DNA of 64,000 nucleotides from Progne subis subis (lineage: Eukaryota; Chordata; Aves; Passeriformes; Hirundinidae): contig JAKJHU010000083.1 in the NCBI GenBank assembly GCA_022316685.1, forward strand, positions 1,984,001 to 2,048,000, written 5' to 3'. The translations under genes and the position numbers were made by a program. Positions 10,813 through 34,200 of this stretch are shown one piece after another (the stretch's first letter is position 1; each line of letters opens with the position of its first letter). The notes beneath the pieces were generated by a model, which ran no database searches, was not told the origin of the DNA, and saw nothing but the letters and a program-made list of their open reading frames with translations.

Positions 10813-13800
10813 TTTCTTTTACCACATCACAGTCACTCTGTACATCCCTGGGCACTGCTCCCCAGCATTTCTCCAGTGGGTTTGAGTTCACACTCCGTCT
10901 GGGAGCGGCATCAAGGAGCACTGAACTCTGCTGCACAGGGATTGTCCACACAGCTTTTTCCAAGGGTTTTTCATTGCCATGGGACATGCCACAGCCACCT
11001 CATTGTCCCTTCCAGCTGTCAGGCAGTTTGAGTGTACTCAGAGTCTTCTGCTTGGGCTGCCTGTTCTGTGCTTTTTATCCATATCAATCTGATTTGCTCC
11101 TCGTTGTGGCAAATGAATCTTATTTGAGAATGGTAGTGGGCAGGATTTTCCACACCAATAATTTATCTGTTGCCCGCTCGATGCTTTGACTCATTTCTTT
11201 CCTCCCAGGTTCTCATTTGGTGTTGCAATTACCGCTAAAATCCACTTTCATTCTACCTGCTGAAGTCACACTACACGTCCTGTACAAAACCTGTACAATC
11301 GTGTTGAAAATTCAGAGTTAGAATAGCATTTCACCAAATAGGCGAGCTTTCATTTCATTTAGATTCCAGTGCCTCCATATCAACTACAACCTGCTTCAAA
11401 CAGGAGGGTATTTATAGCTGTCACCTCTAAAATATCAGAGTGAAAAATCCTTACAGCTTATAGTCACAGCAATTTGGGTAATTGTTTTATAAGATGGTAA
11501 AGTGTTACTTGACTTTTGAGGCAGCAGTTTTCCAAACAGTCAGTGGAAGAATGAATTAAACACTGACACGCCAGGATCAAAATAGAATTTGTTTCTGCTG
11601 AGTTTTTGCCTTCGAAGTTTTTTCCAGAGATCAGTGGGAGCTGCTGTCATTGATTCACTGCAATTACACTTTGTGTTCTCCTTCTTAATGACCATTTCTG
11701 TTTTCATGCTGTGCAGGTTTGAAGACAGCAGACTTCCTGCCATCAGATTGCTGTGTGTTGATTTAGATCACTGGGATTTTTTAGCTAACAAACCAGTTGT
11801 ATGGACAAAGGCGTTTTAGGTGGATCTCCTGGGGATCTGGTGGAGTCCCTCCCTGAGCCAAGACCATCTCCAGCCTTGCCTGATTTCAGGGGGCACATGG
11901 AGCTGCTTGGTGCGGCTCCAGCCTCTCCAGGTGCTGGTGGCCATCAAAGGTGTCTCAGAGGGAGCTCAGAACTTCCAACCATGCACTAATTCCCACTGAT
12001 GTCCCTGGGAATTGGGGTGGCCCTGGGACCTGCATTGCACTTGGTTCACAAACCAACCTTCAGTTTTGGGTCAAGGACTCACAGATAAGGCACATTTTCC
12101 TCTCCCACTAATAAATGAAAGCTCTACTCTTTTTATCCCCTTGAACTTTCAGTTTCTTCCCTGCCCTAGCTAAAAAGATAATACAAATCATCTCAGCTCC
12201 CCCCTTGGCCTGGGGGTATTAAACCTTACGCCTTGCACAGGGAGTTTTACACCTACTTTTAGCTGCCAAGTGGCAAACGTGGCTCCACATCCCCAAAATT
12301 GTCCCTGTGTTTGTTGAGGCCAGCAGCTGGTGGAGTGTGAGGTTTTCTGCTGAAGAGGCCAGGGCTGGTGACGGAGCTCCTGCCTGGCTGAGTCCCCCAC
12401 TCTATCTGGAAATCATGTTTTCTGCAAGCCAAACACACCAGAGAAAGTACATCTGCTGCTTGTTTATTGATTTAGGGCCCTTCCTGCCTGTTTCTGAGAA
12501 AGGAAAAAAAAAAAAAAGAAGAAGAAAAGGCCACCTTCATTATTTCACTTTTAATTTCCTTTCTCCAAAGTAAGCAGAGCAAAATTAGATTTAGGCTGAT
12601 GCATATTCCACAAATAAATTACATGGAACTACAGTGGTTAAATGAACTTTGCTTGGGGATTATTGGAAAGATAAATATTTAAACACTGAACTTGAGGTAA
12701 GTCATGTTTATGCAGCATCTGGGGTTTTTTTGTCACTGCTTCTCCGCCCCCTCTTTTTTTCCCCTATTGTGGCTTTTCTCGTCAGCTCAGCCCCGAGGAC
12801 ATGAAAGCAGGGTGAATACCACCTTCAGAAAACTCTCTTGTCTGTGTTGTTGCCAGAAGAGGGGGTTTTTTTGACTCTTTTTTTTTTTAGCAGATGATCT
12901 TTGCCTGGTTCTATTTTTGTAGAAGTCTTTGATTGTATTTCACACTATGTCTCAGTTAAAAGAATAAAAAGTAAATTTAGAAGAATTCCAATTGTATCTC
13001 TTGGAAAAAAAAAACCCAAACAACTCATATCGAAATTGTTCAAAAATACTTAAATTGCAGTAGAACTTTTAAACCATCGAGCACCATAGCATATGAAGCT
13101 TAAATTTGAAAGGTTTATTTTAAATTAATAGACTTTTAATTGCAGGATGACCCTCTATTAACCAGACTTAGAAACTCCAGAAAATTTCTTCAGTAGGGAA
13201 GGATAGAGATTCCCATTCCATCTGGAAAAATGCAAACAGTCCAGATGAGGATTAATTCTGTAGCCACCTACTGGGTCACTGAATTACCTGCACCACAGAT
13301 GAGCCAGGGTGATATCGGAGGTATTGTGGAATTTTATCCAACTAGAAAATTCCTTTCTACAGTAAAAAAGAAGCGAAACACAGTTGCGAAATCTTTAGGT
13401 GGCCAGAAACTGAAGATTGATACAATCAAATATTTGCCTTTTAATCTCATAGTATGAAAAAATCTTCAATTTTAAAACGTTGATGCAAATGAAATGCTAA
13501 GAAACCATAATTGATAATTATTCCTGTTATTGTGACATCAATAAGGGAATAATGAAATGAGCTGGCATTTTAGATTTTCATGCTCATCTAGGAATGAAAT
13601 TTATCCTCCCTGGATAAAATTGGAATATTCACCATTGTTATTTTGAATAATGGTATTGGATTAGCAAATGTCAGTGTGTTCCGCAGCTCTTTGCATATGT
13701 GTTCTCACAACAAGCCAGGAGTTTTTCCAGTTGTTGCCAATATTTATTACCAAGCCAATCAGGTTCATATTGAACTATAAATTTGGAAAATTTTGCTCCA

Positions 13801-14744
13801 CATTTGCCTAATATTCTGGTTTCTGTCTAATTAATAATGGTAGTTTATTGTGTTGCTATTTAAGCTAGAAGTCCTGGTTATCCTATTTTTTTTTTATTTG
13901 CTGCATTTTTTGTATATTAAATGTGTGTGGAAGGACTCATGTAGCGCAGACACTTCCATCTCTCACATTTATGGACTTGGCAGATTTCTCAGTATCTCTG
14001 GTTGCTCTTTGGGTTTTTCCCCTCCATTTTTTTAATTGCCAGAGTAGAATTTTTACTTCCCTGAATTTAAGAAAGCTTTCAAAAAATCTGCACTATTTTT
14101 TGTAAATTGGCCTTTCTCCTTCAGTGATACTTTTCAAAGGAAACAGCTTTTATAGAAGTAATTATAATATAAATGATAGTTATCAGTAATTACAATGCAA
14201 ATTAAAGGGAAATCCATGCAGCTGGTAAATTTTCACTGTCACCATCACACTTGTATCATATATAATGTTCACCAAATGTAGGAATATTCTGGGGAGTGCC
14301 TGTTCTCCCAAAATGACCAGAAAAGAGCAGATTGGGAATTGGGATGGGAGGATGCAGGTCAAGTTTTCTTTAATTTCCAGGGGGCATTTCAGGTTTTATT
14401 GGCAGAACAGTCCCCTGGCTATGGGTTGGTGACAGAGAGGTGCTGCACGATAGCAGAGGGAAAACCGGGATAATTCATATCAGAACACGAATAAAGGAAA
14501 AGCTGCTCAAACCCTGAAATAACAACTGTGGAACTTCATGGGCCTGTCCCAGGGAGAGCTACAAACAAGAGAAATGCTGGGGTTATTGAATTTTGCCTGC
14601 CTGTTTTTTTCCTCTCTGAAGTTTGAACTGCAGCATCCAGAGCCTCTTCCCTCAGTCTGTGCTGGGATGTGGTGGAGCACATGGAATCTCAGGATCAGTG
14701 TCCCGAGAAAATTATGTTACTGCATTTTTCTGAGGGAGAAAGAA

Positions 14745-15040
<296 letters not shown>

Positions 15041-16791
15041 ATGTGAGTTGTGTTGGTTCCTGTGGCCCACAGAGGATTCCACAGCTTTGGGATCACAGGA
15101 AGATCCGTGGTGCTGTTAATTACAGGAGTGCAATCTGTGCTGCTGCGCTCAGAGCTCTGCCAGCATTTCCATTACAAACCCCACTGCAGTGGTTTGCAGC
15201 TCACTCACAGAAATGTGCTGCTGCCCTGATGAATCTTGAGTCTGGCAATGATTCGTTCCCCTCCTACCCCCAAATACTGAGAAAAAAGAGCCTGGTTTAA
15301 AATCTGAGTGTGATACATCAGTGACTGGATGTTGACTAAGCAGGAACTTTGGTTGCTGCAGTTTAGCAAGAACTTCATTCTTAAATTCCTTTACTGTGTA
15401 ATGCAAGTGCTTTTGGTTATTCTGAAATGAATCAATGTCCCATTAAACTTCTAGCAATTCTTAGTTTATGCTCTAGAGCATCAGCTTTGCCTCTGATTGT
15501 ATCCATTGTGCTGGAATGTGGCACTAAAGGAAGGGTTTGGAGCCTGTAACAGTGTCCTGCTGCTGCCCAGTTCAATTACACCGTTGAAGGTGTTCAGCTT
15601 TTTATTTCTAGTTATAAACCTCCTCTGTGAAATGAGGTTTGTCCTTGATGGATAGAGGTTCAATATTTGGAAATTTCAAGTTTAAGGGGGGAAAAGCGGT
15701 GTTACCTTGGTTTTTCTGAGTTTTTTAAAGCCCTCTAATTGTTCATAAGATGGAGTCAGTTTCTTTAGTTTCTGCACAATATTAGGAGCAGTTTTCGCTT
15801 TTCTCACACATGAGAAACATAAACAAACATTTTGGTTTCCATTCCCTGTCCTTTGTTTACATATTTCTAGCGTAAAAATAATTGTAACTGACAGCTGGTC
15901 TGGCCACTAGGGTGAAAGGTAGTAACCCCAGAAGCCAATCCACAACTAGACCTACAAATGTATAAAATGTAAAAAATAAACAGGCTGGGGCTCTCAGCCC
16001 TGCTCTCTCTCTGAAGAGCAACTCTGCCCTGCAAATCTCTTGTCTCCATGTGATTGCTTTGCATGCCCCTATCACAAAGCGGTGCCAACCATGCCCATGG
16101 CTGGGAGATCTCAAACTTTTTCAAGTGGATGATGGAGGTAAAAGTGGTCATTCAGAGCACTTTTGGAGAGAGAAGCACTCCCATTTCATTGGAAAAAGTG
16201 TTTTCATATGCTTCTGTATATTTGATTTCCTACTCAGTGGTTGGATTATTCCAAATTATTCCCTGCATCCTGTGAAGAAGCTGGAGCCTTCCCTAGAAAA
16301 CTCGGATGTTCTGTATCACTGCCTTTAAAGCAAGTTTTTGTGAATTATGCATCACTGCTTTCCCAAGTGGTCAGAAAATGTATTTACAGCCCTGCTAAAT
16401 AGTGGAAATGAAGGGGAAAAGGTGGTTAATTTGGCATCATTAATGATTACAGCCCTGGAGAGTGTGGGCCAGAAAACACAGAAGTAAAACTCAAAATAGG
16501 AAACAGCAGAAATTCAGTTTAAAAAGTGAAGTTAAAAGACATACCAAAAAATGCTGTGATTAAGAAAAGTTGAGAACACCAACTGACTGTATTAGGAATA
16601 ACACTGTGCTCAGAAAATACAGCCAGTAAGTCACCAGAACACAGAGGATGAACAGTCTGAGCCTCCACGTGGCCAGAATTGCTTTGGCCATGTTATGATC
16701 ATGTTTAAATAACTCCCCTCAACAATGCTGTTTAATCACTGAGCTCGTGGTCTCTCTCTTCTCTAATGTGCCTGTTTTGTTTCCCCCCCAG

Positions 16792-16854
16792 CTCACAATG
16801 CCAACCTTTCCTGTTGTTGTGAAGATTGGACATGCTCACTCAGGCATGGGAAAG
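16792..16854 (+). CDS. SYN2: SYN2 exon 6: synapsin domain C, glycine-rich ATP-site segment
   Basis: Synapsin II is a neuronal phosphoprotein on synaptic vesicles that binds ATP and tethers vesicles to each other and to actin. This 63-nt exon encodes 21 residues beginning LTMPTFPVVV and ending HAHSGMGK. This is the synapsin domain C segment with the flexible glycine-rich loop of the ATP-grasp fold. The acceptor is TTTCCCCCCCAG and the donor AAG|GTGCAG. Start and end are both phase 0. Upstream exons (domains A, B and the start of C) lie left of the window. The number assumes the mammalian layout, in which the TIMP-hosting intron is intron 5. Synapsin II is preferred over I and III because of the nested TIMP4 and the IIa/IIb tails. 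Confidence 0.93.
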
Positions 16855-19135
16855 GTGCAGATGCTACTTGTTGCATGTTGGGAGCCTGGGGTTTGTCCCT
16901 TACCTGTGCATGCTCGTTCCTTCTCTGATATTTTACCTTTTATCTACCCAGACTTGCAAACCTCGGCCTGTCCACGCTAAGAAAGCATCTCTAGGAAAAT
17001 AAAGACGCAGCCCAAGTATTTTTACAATGAGGCCTTTGCAGTCTGAGAGCTGCCCTATGTGGGATGTGCTTTGAACTGTGCTGAGATGCCTTCTCGAAGC
17101 AAAACCTTGTTTATTAATTTATTGTCTGCACTGAAACTCTTCAAGAGTTGAGGTCTTTTGCATAATCCAGCTTTCTGGAGCTGGGAGTGTGGGAAGCTTT
17201 TGCCTTGTTCTCTGGCGGTTTCAGCTTGATACTGAACTTTGGTTTCCTATCTTGATGTGTTGTCTGTGATTGTCTCATACCTCTGTATAACTGCTGCTTT
17301 CTTTCTCCAAAGTAATTGCATTTCAGTGGTGAGTACGGATGTTTTGGTGTCACTTATCTCACAGTGCAGGGCCAATGGGAGAGAGTTTAAATCCCATTTT
17401 CACTGCTATCAGTGACAATTTCTAGTCCTTGCAGAGTAACTTCACTCACTGGAAACACTTCAGTGCTAGAAGTGGTTTAGAAATTAATCAGAGAATAGTT
17501 ACATTTATCATCCTGAATCTCCAAAGCTCCGTGAACATAATATTTGCCACTATTTTCAGATAGAAAACTGATTTAATTACAACTTGTACTGTATGGGGTT
17601 TTTTTGCCTATGACTGTTTTGCTTTGTTTCATATTTAGTAAACCATTAGAAGTCCAGCAGCCAATTTAATTGAAGGCAGGCTGAACCACTAATTAAACTG
17701 TACTTTCTGTGGATTGCATATGTGAAGTGTTAGACTGTTTATGCTGTACTTTGGATATTCACCTCTCATTTAGAGAAAAGGGAAAATAATGCACAGAAAT
17801 GTTCCTCATATAAAATGTCTAGAAAAGATTTTTTTCTTTTAGCTGGGAAATATTTAAAACCCTCCAAGACTAAGTGTAATCAGAGAGCAAAGGAAGGTTC
17901 CCCTGGAAGCCCAGCCCTCTCTGAGGGCACTGCTGGCAGCAGCATTTCCAGAAGTCCCCCCACCACACATTGTCCAGAAAATCCAGTTGAAACCAGGCTT
18001 TGTGTCTGGTTTGTGGCTCTCAAATGGCAAATTATTCTGTATCTATAATCCATCTGAGAGCTGGTGGCAAATACTTCGACTTTAGGTTTTTATCTCCACC
18101 AAATTCCATTTCTTGTGCTACATCCCACCTCCCAGCAGTGGCCCTCAGGTTCCCTTTTCAGTCCCAGGAGAAGCAGATAGGATGCTGGGCTTGAAAAGAG
18201 CTGTAATCTCCTAATGTTGAGATACCATGGCAAACACTGATCCTGCCTGCTTCCTCACCTTTCTGAAAAGCCCTTTTTGGATCAGCATGGTGCAGCCCCA
18301 CTTTCCTGTTTTCCACCTGCCCCAAGGCTCCTCTCCTGAGCCCCTTTCACTCCCTGCTTCCCCAGCTCCAAGTTCCCCACAGGGACTGCCCTCCTTGAAC
18401 AGAGATGATGTCTCTGTCCTCCCTCTGCCCTCTAAAATCTCCTCCTCCCTCTCCCCTAGATCAGCATTCCCCAATTTTCCATCCCCTCTTCTTTCAAGAT
18501 GTAAACGTAAATTTAAATGTAAATTTAGTGTCACTCATCACCTCAGCAGAGCATTCCACACCTGGGAAATCCCACCCCCAGAAAGGCCAAGTCCTTCAGA
18601 GAAGAGGGAAAAATGGGAAATAATGGTTCTGCTGCCTGGAGCCAGCCCTTTGTGCTCCCTGCCCTCACCAGGATATTGGGATCCTTCAGCTCCTCCCTCA
18701 TGGGAAAAGCTGATGGGATGATGTGAAAATTCCTGGGGACTCCACATATATTCTATTATCTGAGCAATTTACAGAACCGGGAAGAATCTACATCGATTGG
18801 AATTGCATGTCACACCTAAAAAAAATCCTGAGGCTTGCAGATCTATTAAAAAACAAACAAACAAACAAACAAACAAACAAACAACAACCCTCAAGTGTCT
18901 GAAATTTGCTTTCTCCAGATGAGCAGGTAATATTTTGCCTAGAAAAATAGATAATTTAAAGCAGGAATGTTACAGAACCTAGAAATCAGATGAAATACCA
19001 GATTTTTTTTTTTTTTTAATGTTGTCAAAGCCATGCTTCTGATGAATGCTATTTGCAAACGAGTTCTACATTTTATTCCTAATTGCTCTCTTTTTCTTTT
19101 GTCTGTGCTGTGTTCTTGTGGCTTGATGGCTCCAG
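16855..19135 (+). other. SYN2: SYN2 intron 6
   Basis: 2.28 kb intron, GT-AG. It contains a (AAAC)n run at 18848-18887, an oligo-T at about 19003-19018 and a C/T-rich stretch at about 18.23-18.72 kb that is open on both strands but shows no recognisable protein. No further exon seen. Confidence 0.8.
18848..18887. repeat. (AAAC)n microsatellite
   Basis: Nine or so AAAC units ending in AACAACAACC. This is the type of tail left by short retroelements or arising from A-rich tracts. No element body was recognised beside it. Confidence 0.9.
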
Positions 19136-19278
19136 ATCAAGGTAGACAACCACTACGATTTTCAGGACATAGCCAGCGTGGTAGCACTCACTCAGACCTA
19201 CGCCACCACTGAGCCCTTCATAGACTCCAAATATGACATCAGGATCCAAAAAATAGGCAGTAACTACAAGGCATACAT
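19136..19278 (+). CDS. SYN2: SYN2 exon 7: domain C central part
   Basis: 143 nt encoding [20 protein letters not shown], then [20 protein letters not shown] and GSNYKAYM, where the Met codon is split AT|G. This is the core of the synapsin C domain, with the conserved [14 protein letters not shown] and [12 protein letters not shown] strings. The acceptor is GGCTCCAG; the donor AT|GTGAGC gives phase 2. The length and phases agree with the neighbouring exons. The near invariance of the peptide indicates a functional gene, not a pseudogene. Confidence 0.95.
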
Positions 19279-28117
<8,839 letters not shown>

Positions 28118-28220
28118 GTACAAGCTTTGGGTTGACACCTGTGCTGAAATATTTGGTGGTTTGGACATCTGTGCCGTTAAAGCTGTACATGGGAAGGATG
28201 GAAAAGATTATATTTTTGAG
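28118..28220 (+). CDS. SYN2: SYN2 exon 9: domain C, metal/ATP-site region
   Basis: 103 nt. The first G completes a Lys codon (MSDK). The exon then encodes [20 protein letters not shown] followed by [14 protein letters not shown]. The end contains the acidic KDYIFE segment, which lies at the ATP/metal site of the synapsin ATP-grasp fold. The acceptor is GTGAAACAG and the donor GAG|GTAAGA, a near-consensus site. It ends in phase 0. Confidence 0.95.
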
Positions 28221-31200
28221 GTAAGAAATCCTGCTTTTTGCCAATATCTGCCTTTACATATTGCAAACAGCCAAGGAAAGAACCTTTCTGATAGTTGGGC
28301 ATTGACTTATTTGTGTTTCAGGCAAGGCTGTGTGTTTTTGAGCACTGTTTAAATCATGATACAAAGCCACAGGTCCAAATTAGTGGCAAAACTTGCTGGA
28401 AAAATGTAACCCTATGGATGGGAATGTCTTCTGGTGTTGGAGGAAATGTACACAAACTGCAAAACAAAGCCAAATGTGGATGGCACATTTTGCCAAGCCC
28501 CATGATCTCTTTCCTGAGCAGGCTTACCAGCTTTTCCTGGAAGGTTTATAGATAGCACCATCCCAAGGGAACCCCAACAAAATTATACCTTGCCATGGAA
28601 AGGGACATTAAGGATGAAGTGGAAACAACTTTATTTTTTTCTAGCCTAAATATTGCCCTGAAGATCTGAATCCTTGTGAATCAGAAGCTTCTGCTCTAGG
28701 TAATTTTGAAAAGTTGAAGTTTTTCATTTTCTTTGAGGTTTTTTTATGGAGAAATATCACTTTGTGTAGCCATAAAGAAAGTTATCATCACTTTCCTATC
28801 ACATAATTTCTTCAACGTCCTCCACGTTCCTAGAGTTTTATTCAGGAGCTGGGCAAGGATCTCCAGAATCTCCCCACTCCAAAAGTTGAGAAAGCAAAAG
28901 AGGAAAGTTTTTTAAAAATGAAATAATCACTGCAAGTTCTGTAATGGACCAAGACTGCCTCGCTTCCTGCGTCTCAACAAATCCCCTGATTTTCCATGCC
29001 ACAGACAGTCCTAATTTTGAAACCCCAAAATTCTAATAACTGCAGGATCCACCAGGAGCTGGGTTCACAGAGCATTTTAATCAGGGTGCAGACTAGATGC
29101 TGCAATTAAAACAAAGAAGCGTGGATGGAAGTGTGATAATTCCTGCTGTTGTCTGGAATCAGTCGAATTGTCTGGGAGATAGGAGTGCTCATCAGCAGGG
29201 ATATTTAGAGTCTGTAAAAGACATTGAAATGTGGGGCGGTTTGCAAAGTTCACATTCACCACAACATCTGGAAAAATTAAGATATCAACAGCTATTACAC
29301 TGAGATTTTAACAGAATTCTGGGCCACAATGAGTGGAAAACTGTCTGCACCAAGGCAAGGAGAATTTTCTCCTTTTGTGTCCTTTCAGCATGGGAAAATA
29401 AATGTTATTAAGTCTGGCACGTGCAAGCTGCGCTCGAGGGGCTGAGCAGGACAGCCAGCTCAGAAATCCTGGGCAGCAGCTCCATCCTGGGAGCTGGGGC
29501 CTCATGTTTTCATGGGGCTGCCAAGGAAAAAACAAGTGTTTGGGTACCACTGACACCTCAACCCTGCAGAGATCACCTGACAAGGAGCACAGAGATTCCC
29601 TAATGGGTGAAATAATGTTTGCAGGTTTGCTCTTCCTGCTTTTCACCTTCAGCATTCAGCCAGGGTCGCCTCCAAGAGGAGGACAGAGGTGTGTGTCACC
29701 CACCCTTGGAGGAAATGGGAATTAGGGGAGAATTCAGATACCCAGACCAGTTTGGCTGAAGAGATATTATTATTCTGAAATAATATTATTATTCTAAAAT
29801 CCTGAAGTGATATAGTATTATTCAAGCACAAAACCACCTGTGTTTTTCTGTGAAGGTCTGGGCTCTTTGCAGATTTTAGGCTGGGGCTGTAAGAGGTAAC
29901 TTTACCTTTTAATAGAACTGGTTTTCTGGAAAAATCTACCTCCTCCAGAGGAACAGAGTGGTTCTTCCTGCCTGTCACTGCCCTGCTCCAAGGAACTGCC
30001 TCCAAACTCCTCCTAGGGAGGAAGGAATTAATTAAAGCATGGCTCAGCTAAGCAGAGGGGCTGTCAGGTTGATCAGGATGAGAGCCAAGCTATGGTTCTG
30101 TGCAACATCTTCATCTCTTCATTTGGTGTCTGTTCTTTCCCCCTCGATGGGAATTCTCAGCTGCCAAGCATCAGACAAGCTGTAGAAACAGGATTTTTAT
30201 TAACACATCACTGCAACATGCAGCTACTTAACTGCCTCCCCTCTTCTTCCTAATAAGATATCAAATCAAGGCCCATTAAACTTTTTCACTTCTTAAATAT
30301 AATGACTTTTTCCCTTTTTATATTATCACTTCTGAGTTTTCAATACTAGAAGGAGCAGAGCATTGTTTATATTTCAGATCCCACTGAATATTCTCTTTCC
30401 TGTTTCATTCTTGGAAGACCAAAGCTCTGGGAAACTAAATAAAAGCTCAGAGTGTGGTGATGAGAGCAGTAAGAGAGAGCAAATGGAAGAGAATCCTTTC
30501 GAGTGGCCTCCCAGAAGTCTCCCAAATTTTGTTTTAGATTAAGTAGGCTGCTGCAGGTGCCTTATTCCCACTTGCCTCATTTTGCCCTGAGCGAAATTAA
30601 AATTAGCTCCCAAGTGGTGTTTTTCACTTAAAAAGATGCAGACTGTATTTCAAGAGGAAAAGTTTCAGCCACTGAAAACCAGCACACAAAATGAAGAAAC
30701 AGTGTTTGTGCAAATTGTATGGAAAGTTCTGCTCTTGGCCTCGAATTCTCCTGAAGCTCAGCTGCTTCTCCTGGCTTCCCATCCAGGACCAAATATCCTC
30801 TGCTCAGGTCAGGGAGGGAGCAAAATCCATCTGTGATAGCTGATAAACTCAGAAGTGTCTCACCACTTCTGCTCTGGAACGTTGCTGTATTCACACACCA
30901 AAGGGAATGGTTTTCCCCAGTTCTCACCCTCCAAAGCATGGACCTTCAAAATCACCCTGATTTAATCCCCCTTCCTCTGTACTTAGCACTTATCCTATTT
31001 TCTCCTGGAATTCCTGGGGTTTTCCCTCCGGAGTTCCCTCTCTCCTGTCAGGCTCCCTGGGTGCTGCTGACTGACAGCTCTGTCATGTTCCTCTTGTATT
31101 TCCCATGCTGGGAAATTCATCTTTTTCCCACTTTATCCACAGGATTCTTTGCCTTTGCCCTTCCTGTCACCTCTCCAGCTCTGCCTTTCCCGGCCCTTCC

Positions 31201-34200
31201 CAAACCTCTGCCCAGGACATCCTTGGGGGTGAGCTGAGGGTGCAGAAGTGCTGGGTGTGGGCAGCGGCCATGGGAATTTCTCCCTCAAACACCATGATCC
31301 CTTTGCAATTACTGACATCTTATAATTGCTCGGGCACCTTTATAAACCCCATCCCATTTCCCTTCCTAATTACAGATTTTCTCTTCTTTTTCTTGCCAGT
31401 CTCACTCTTGCATCCCAAATTTTAGCTACTCACCTTTCCCACTAATATACACAGTCAGTCCCTGGGTGATAAGAGAAATTCATCCCAAAGAACTGACTAC
31501 TGAAATGAAAATACATTGATATATAAATGCTAGTTCACAGAGATATGAATCAAGTGACTGTAATTCATGGTGACCCATGTTTTTACTGGCATCTGCAAAA
31601 GGAATGTATTTGATTTTATAAATTACAGATGTCCTTTTTTTTTTTTTTTTTTTTCTGTGAAATCCTCTTAGTGGGAAACTCCAATATTTTAAATAGCTGA
31701 ACTATATGCTGAACTAAAAACTGGCTGAGCTGAAATGGGATTTTAAATCTAGCACAGGCTGTAAATAGACTATTTATAAACAGGGAGCTTGGTGTATGCT
31801 TCAGCTTTGTCAGATCTTCTGGAGGGGGGGAAATGCCAGCCTCACATTCATTCCTGTAGTCACTCACAGGATTTAAAAGCTGTTGGTGTTGACCAAAATA
31901 TTCTTAAGATACATTTATATAAAATGAAAATATGAAATAGTTGTCATTAACTCTTGTACTAGGAAGGAAAATAGACTGTGTTTTCTGAAAGGAAATGAAA
32001 ATAGACCAAAAACCACCATGTGAAGCATCCACCTGGACCTCAGCTGCTTTGCCAGCGAGTGGCAGAGGTGCTCTGTCGCCAAACTTTAGCCAACAAATCT
32101 TGTGCCCCTGTGGAAACACCCCCAAGGATTTTAACAATGTCAAAACCTGTCCCAGGGATAAGAGATTGATAAGGGCAAATGGCTCCGGTTTTAATGCCAA
32201 AATTGTTTGAATCTGCCTCAATTTGTGACTATGCCTGAAAATTCTTCATTCAAGGAGTGCAACAACTTCTCTGCTGGAGTGGACACGAAGATTTGACACC
32301 TCAAGTCTCCTTATTTCCACTTTTCCCACAAGTTCTGCTGAACACCACGGCAGTCTCTCCCAAAGGAGGCTGATGTGTGAACTTGCAGTTGTAGAAGTAC
32401 TTAAAAGCAGAAATTCAGTCCAAACCCAATCTGCCGGATCTTAATCCTGTCTAATCCTTTGGCAGGACCTTATTGGAAGCAATTTATTTCACAATCATTC
32501 CCAGTAATTGTTTTAATGTAAGGGGATGGTAAACAAAGGGAGGGTTTTTGCAGGCTTGTGAAACTTTTAACTGGTGTTGGGTAAGAGGGGGGTTCATCTG
32601 CACCCTATAGTGAGTATTTTTACAAACAGCTCTCATTAAAACAGATTTTTAGAGCCCAAACTTTACTCCTGCTCTGAAAATCAGATGGTTTTCAGTGGAG
32701 AACCAAACATCCAATGCCCTTCACACCAAAACATTCTGTATCAGTCATTATTAACACTTCACCATCCTGGCACTTTCGGCCCCTTCAGGCACGATGCAAA
32801 TTCCTCATGCAAGAAACAGCTCAGGAGGCAAGGAAATGGACCTTTAAAGTGTTTATGCAATTTTAAAAACAGCAATAAGTGAGCAGAAATTAATATTAAA
32901 GAGCCACATAAGCTGCAAGACTGCATTTTACCCCTTCAGGAATATCAGCTCTTATTGGCTGATCAACTCTTCTCTCGAATAATGGAAAACGTTGGGATGT
33001 TCCACTCTAAAATTATGATTGCAAAAAATTCTGGTGAACTTTAAAGAACCTTTCGGTGTACTTATTAAACCTCTCTTTACTACTGTTGATGCGGCCCTGG
33101 AGTGGCAAACCGTTCATTCATTTCTAAGGAAACATTTGTTCTGGAGTTCAATGACTATTGCATTGTTTACCCTGGGGTTATTTTAAAGCCTTTTGGCCAT
33201 GAGGAAGCTCAGAGGAGACCTCCTAGATCTGAAAATTGCAGCACAAGCATTGCCAACGTTTTGGTTGCCAGCACACAGTGCCAGTGACTCTTGTAATGAA
33301 CAAACAGAAGAATCATGGAAATTATTTGGGAATTCGAGCTAATCCCATTATTGGAACAGAGTAGCCTTTGCCACTCAGGAAGAATCTCTATTGCTCTCAC
33401 TGTAGTTTGAAAAGCATATTTATTTATATTTATGTTATTATATTACTATATTCTAGAATAATGCCATACTTAATTAATAATCATTATATTATAATTATAA
33501 TATGTGTATTACTTACAACACAGCTCCTTCCCACTACCGTAAGGTGCAATGTTCTTTTAAGTCCAAATATCTCTTGAAACACCCAACTTCTGTGTCTATT
33601 TCCTAGAAACACCTGAATAACTAAAAGAAGGAAGGCAAAACTCTTTTCTTTGTTAATAAAGATGTTCTGTGGACACTGGGGAATTGAGAAGAGTTTTGCT
33701 GCCACTAAATCCCCTCCACTTCAGGAGGGATGCACACAATGTGGGTGTGTTCCTGCTCTTCAGACTGATCCCTGAGCACCCCTCAGAGAACAAACTTCTT
33801 CCCCCCAGACCCGTGAGGAACACCAGAGTGCAGTACTGCAGCTGTCATGGACATGCCCTGATACACATGCAAAAAGGATTGCAGTTTCTCAAAAGTGAAT
33901 TAAATCCCATTATTTTTCAAAGTACCAATGCCCAGTGCTCTTGTGAATAATAGTTGAGGCTGTGTTATGCTTTTATTTCCCCTGAAACAAACACAGGTGT
34001 GGCAGAAGTGGATACTACTGGAGAAATAACAAATGTTCTGAAGAAATAACAAATATTTTGGAGAAATAACAAATGCTTGGGGACCCACTGAAGTGGCAGA
34101 ATTCAGTGTTGGTTTTATTCACCAGAATGGCTCAATAAATAACCACTGAGCACTATTAACCTGCCATGTTTAGAATGGAAACGTGCCCTTTTTTACTGCC

